NCBI GenBank assembly: GCA_003354055.1
Contig: PIVQ01000546.1
Location: forward strand, 1-5,189
DNA: 5,189 bases
Direction of reading: 5' to 3'
Source of the DNA: Desulfobacteraceae bacterium
GTDB lineage: Bacteria; Desulfobacterota; Desulfobacteria; Desulfobacterales; Desulfobacteraceae
In this document: piece after piece, positions 5,158 through 5,189 of the stretch
Layout: every line of letters begins with the position of its first letter
How positions within the stretch are numbered: position 1 is the stretch's first letter
Notes under the pieces: model-generated
Told to the model about the DNA's origin: nothing
The model's input: only the letters and a program-made list of their open reading frames with translations
Databases searched by the model: none
Made by a program: the position numbers and the translations under genes

Positions 5158-5189
5158 ATTATAATTTCCTTCGCTATTTATTTTTTCAA

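Noticed and set aside
1..5189. CRISPR array or tandem direct repeats
   Set aside because: No regularly spaced direct repeats found by eye in the window; the repeats present are inverted.

Overview
The window looks like a chromosomal segment of an anaerobic bacterium, most likely a sulfate-reducing or related Desulfobacterota (Desulfobacteraceae-like). This is inferred from gene content only: an indolepyruvate:ferredoxin oxidoreductase beta subunit, a type II dehydroquinase, a futalosine-route menaquinone gene and an HMG-CoA-lyase-like enzyme under a TetR-type palindrome. No rRNA or other marker is present to fix the taxonomy.

Left part (1-1577) is mobile-element debris. Positions 1-106 are a dense run of inverted repeats. 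Read on the minus strand, they fold as a stem enclosing an H-type pseudoknot, followed by two hairpins. The block abuts, at about 106/107, the C-terminal part of an IS66-family transposase (107-703, plus strand) that has lost its N-terminal half. This looks like one mobile element inserted in another; the best guess for the inserted one is the 5' end of an IscB/IsrB-type (HEARO) omega-RNA whose guide would be IS66 sequence. Next come about 670 bp of AT-rich DNA with no supportable gene (704-1376). Three palindromic structures follow at 1377-1577: a REP/RAYT-like inverted repeat, a small hairpin and a MITE-like inverted repeat just past the end of the next gene.

Middle (1588-2980, minus strand): a monocistronic 391-residue DRE-TIM metallolyase resembling HMG-CoA lyase but lacking its catalytic Cys and one metal-ligand Asn. 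It has its own sigma70-type promoter (TTGACA, 17 bp, TATTTT) with a CGAGCGCTCG palindrome at the predicted start site, which suggests TetR-type repression. The intergenic stretch 2981-3288 contains a GC-rich, hairpin-rich island (about 3092-3236) that matches no gene I recognise.

Right part (3289-5157, minus strand): a probable operon in transcription order iorB (indolepyruvate oxidoreductase beta), aroQ (3-dehydroquinate dehydratase II), mqnB (futalosine hydrolase). iorA is expected just beyond the right edge. The cluster links aryl-pyruvate metabolism, the shikimate pathway and menaquinone synthesis via chorismate and futalosine.
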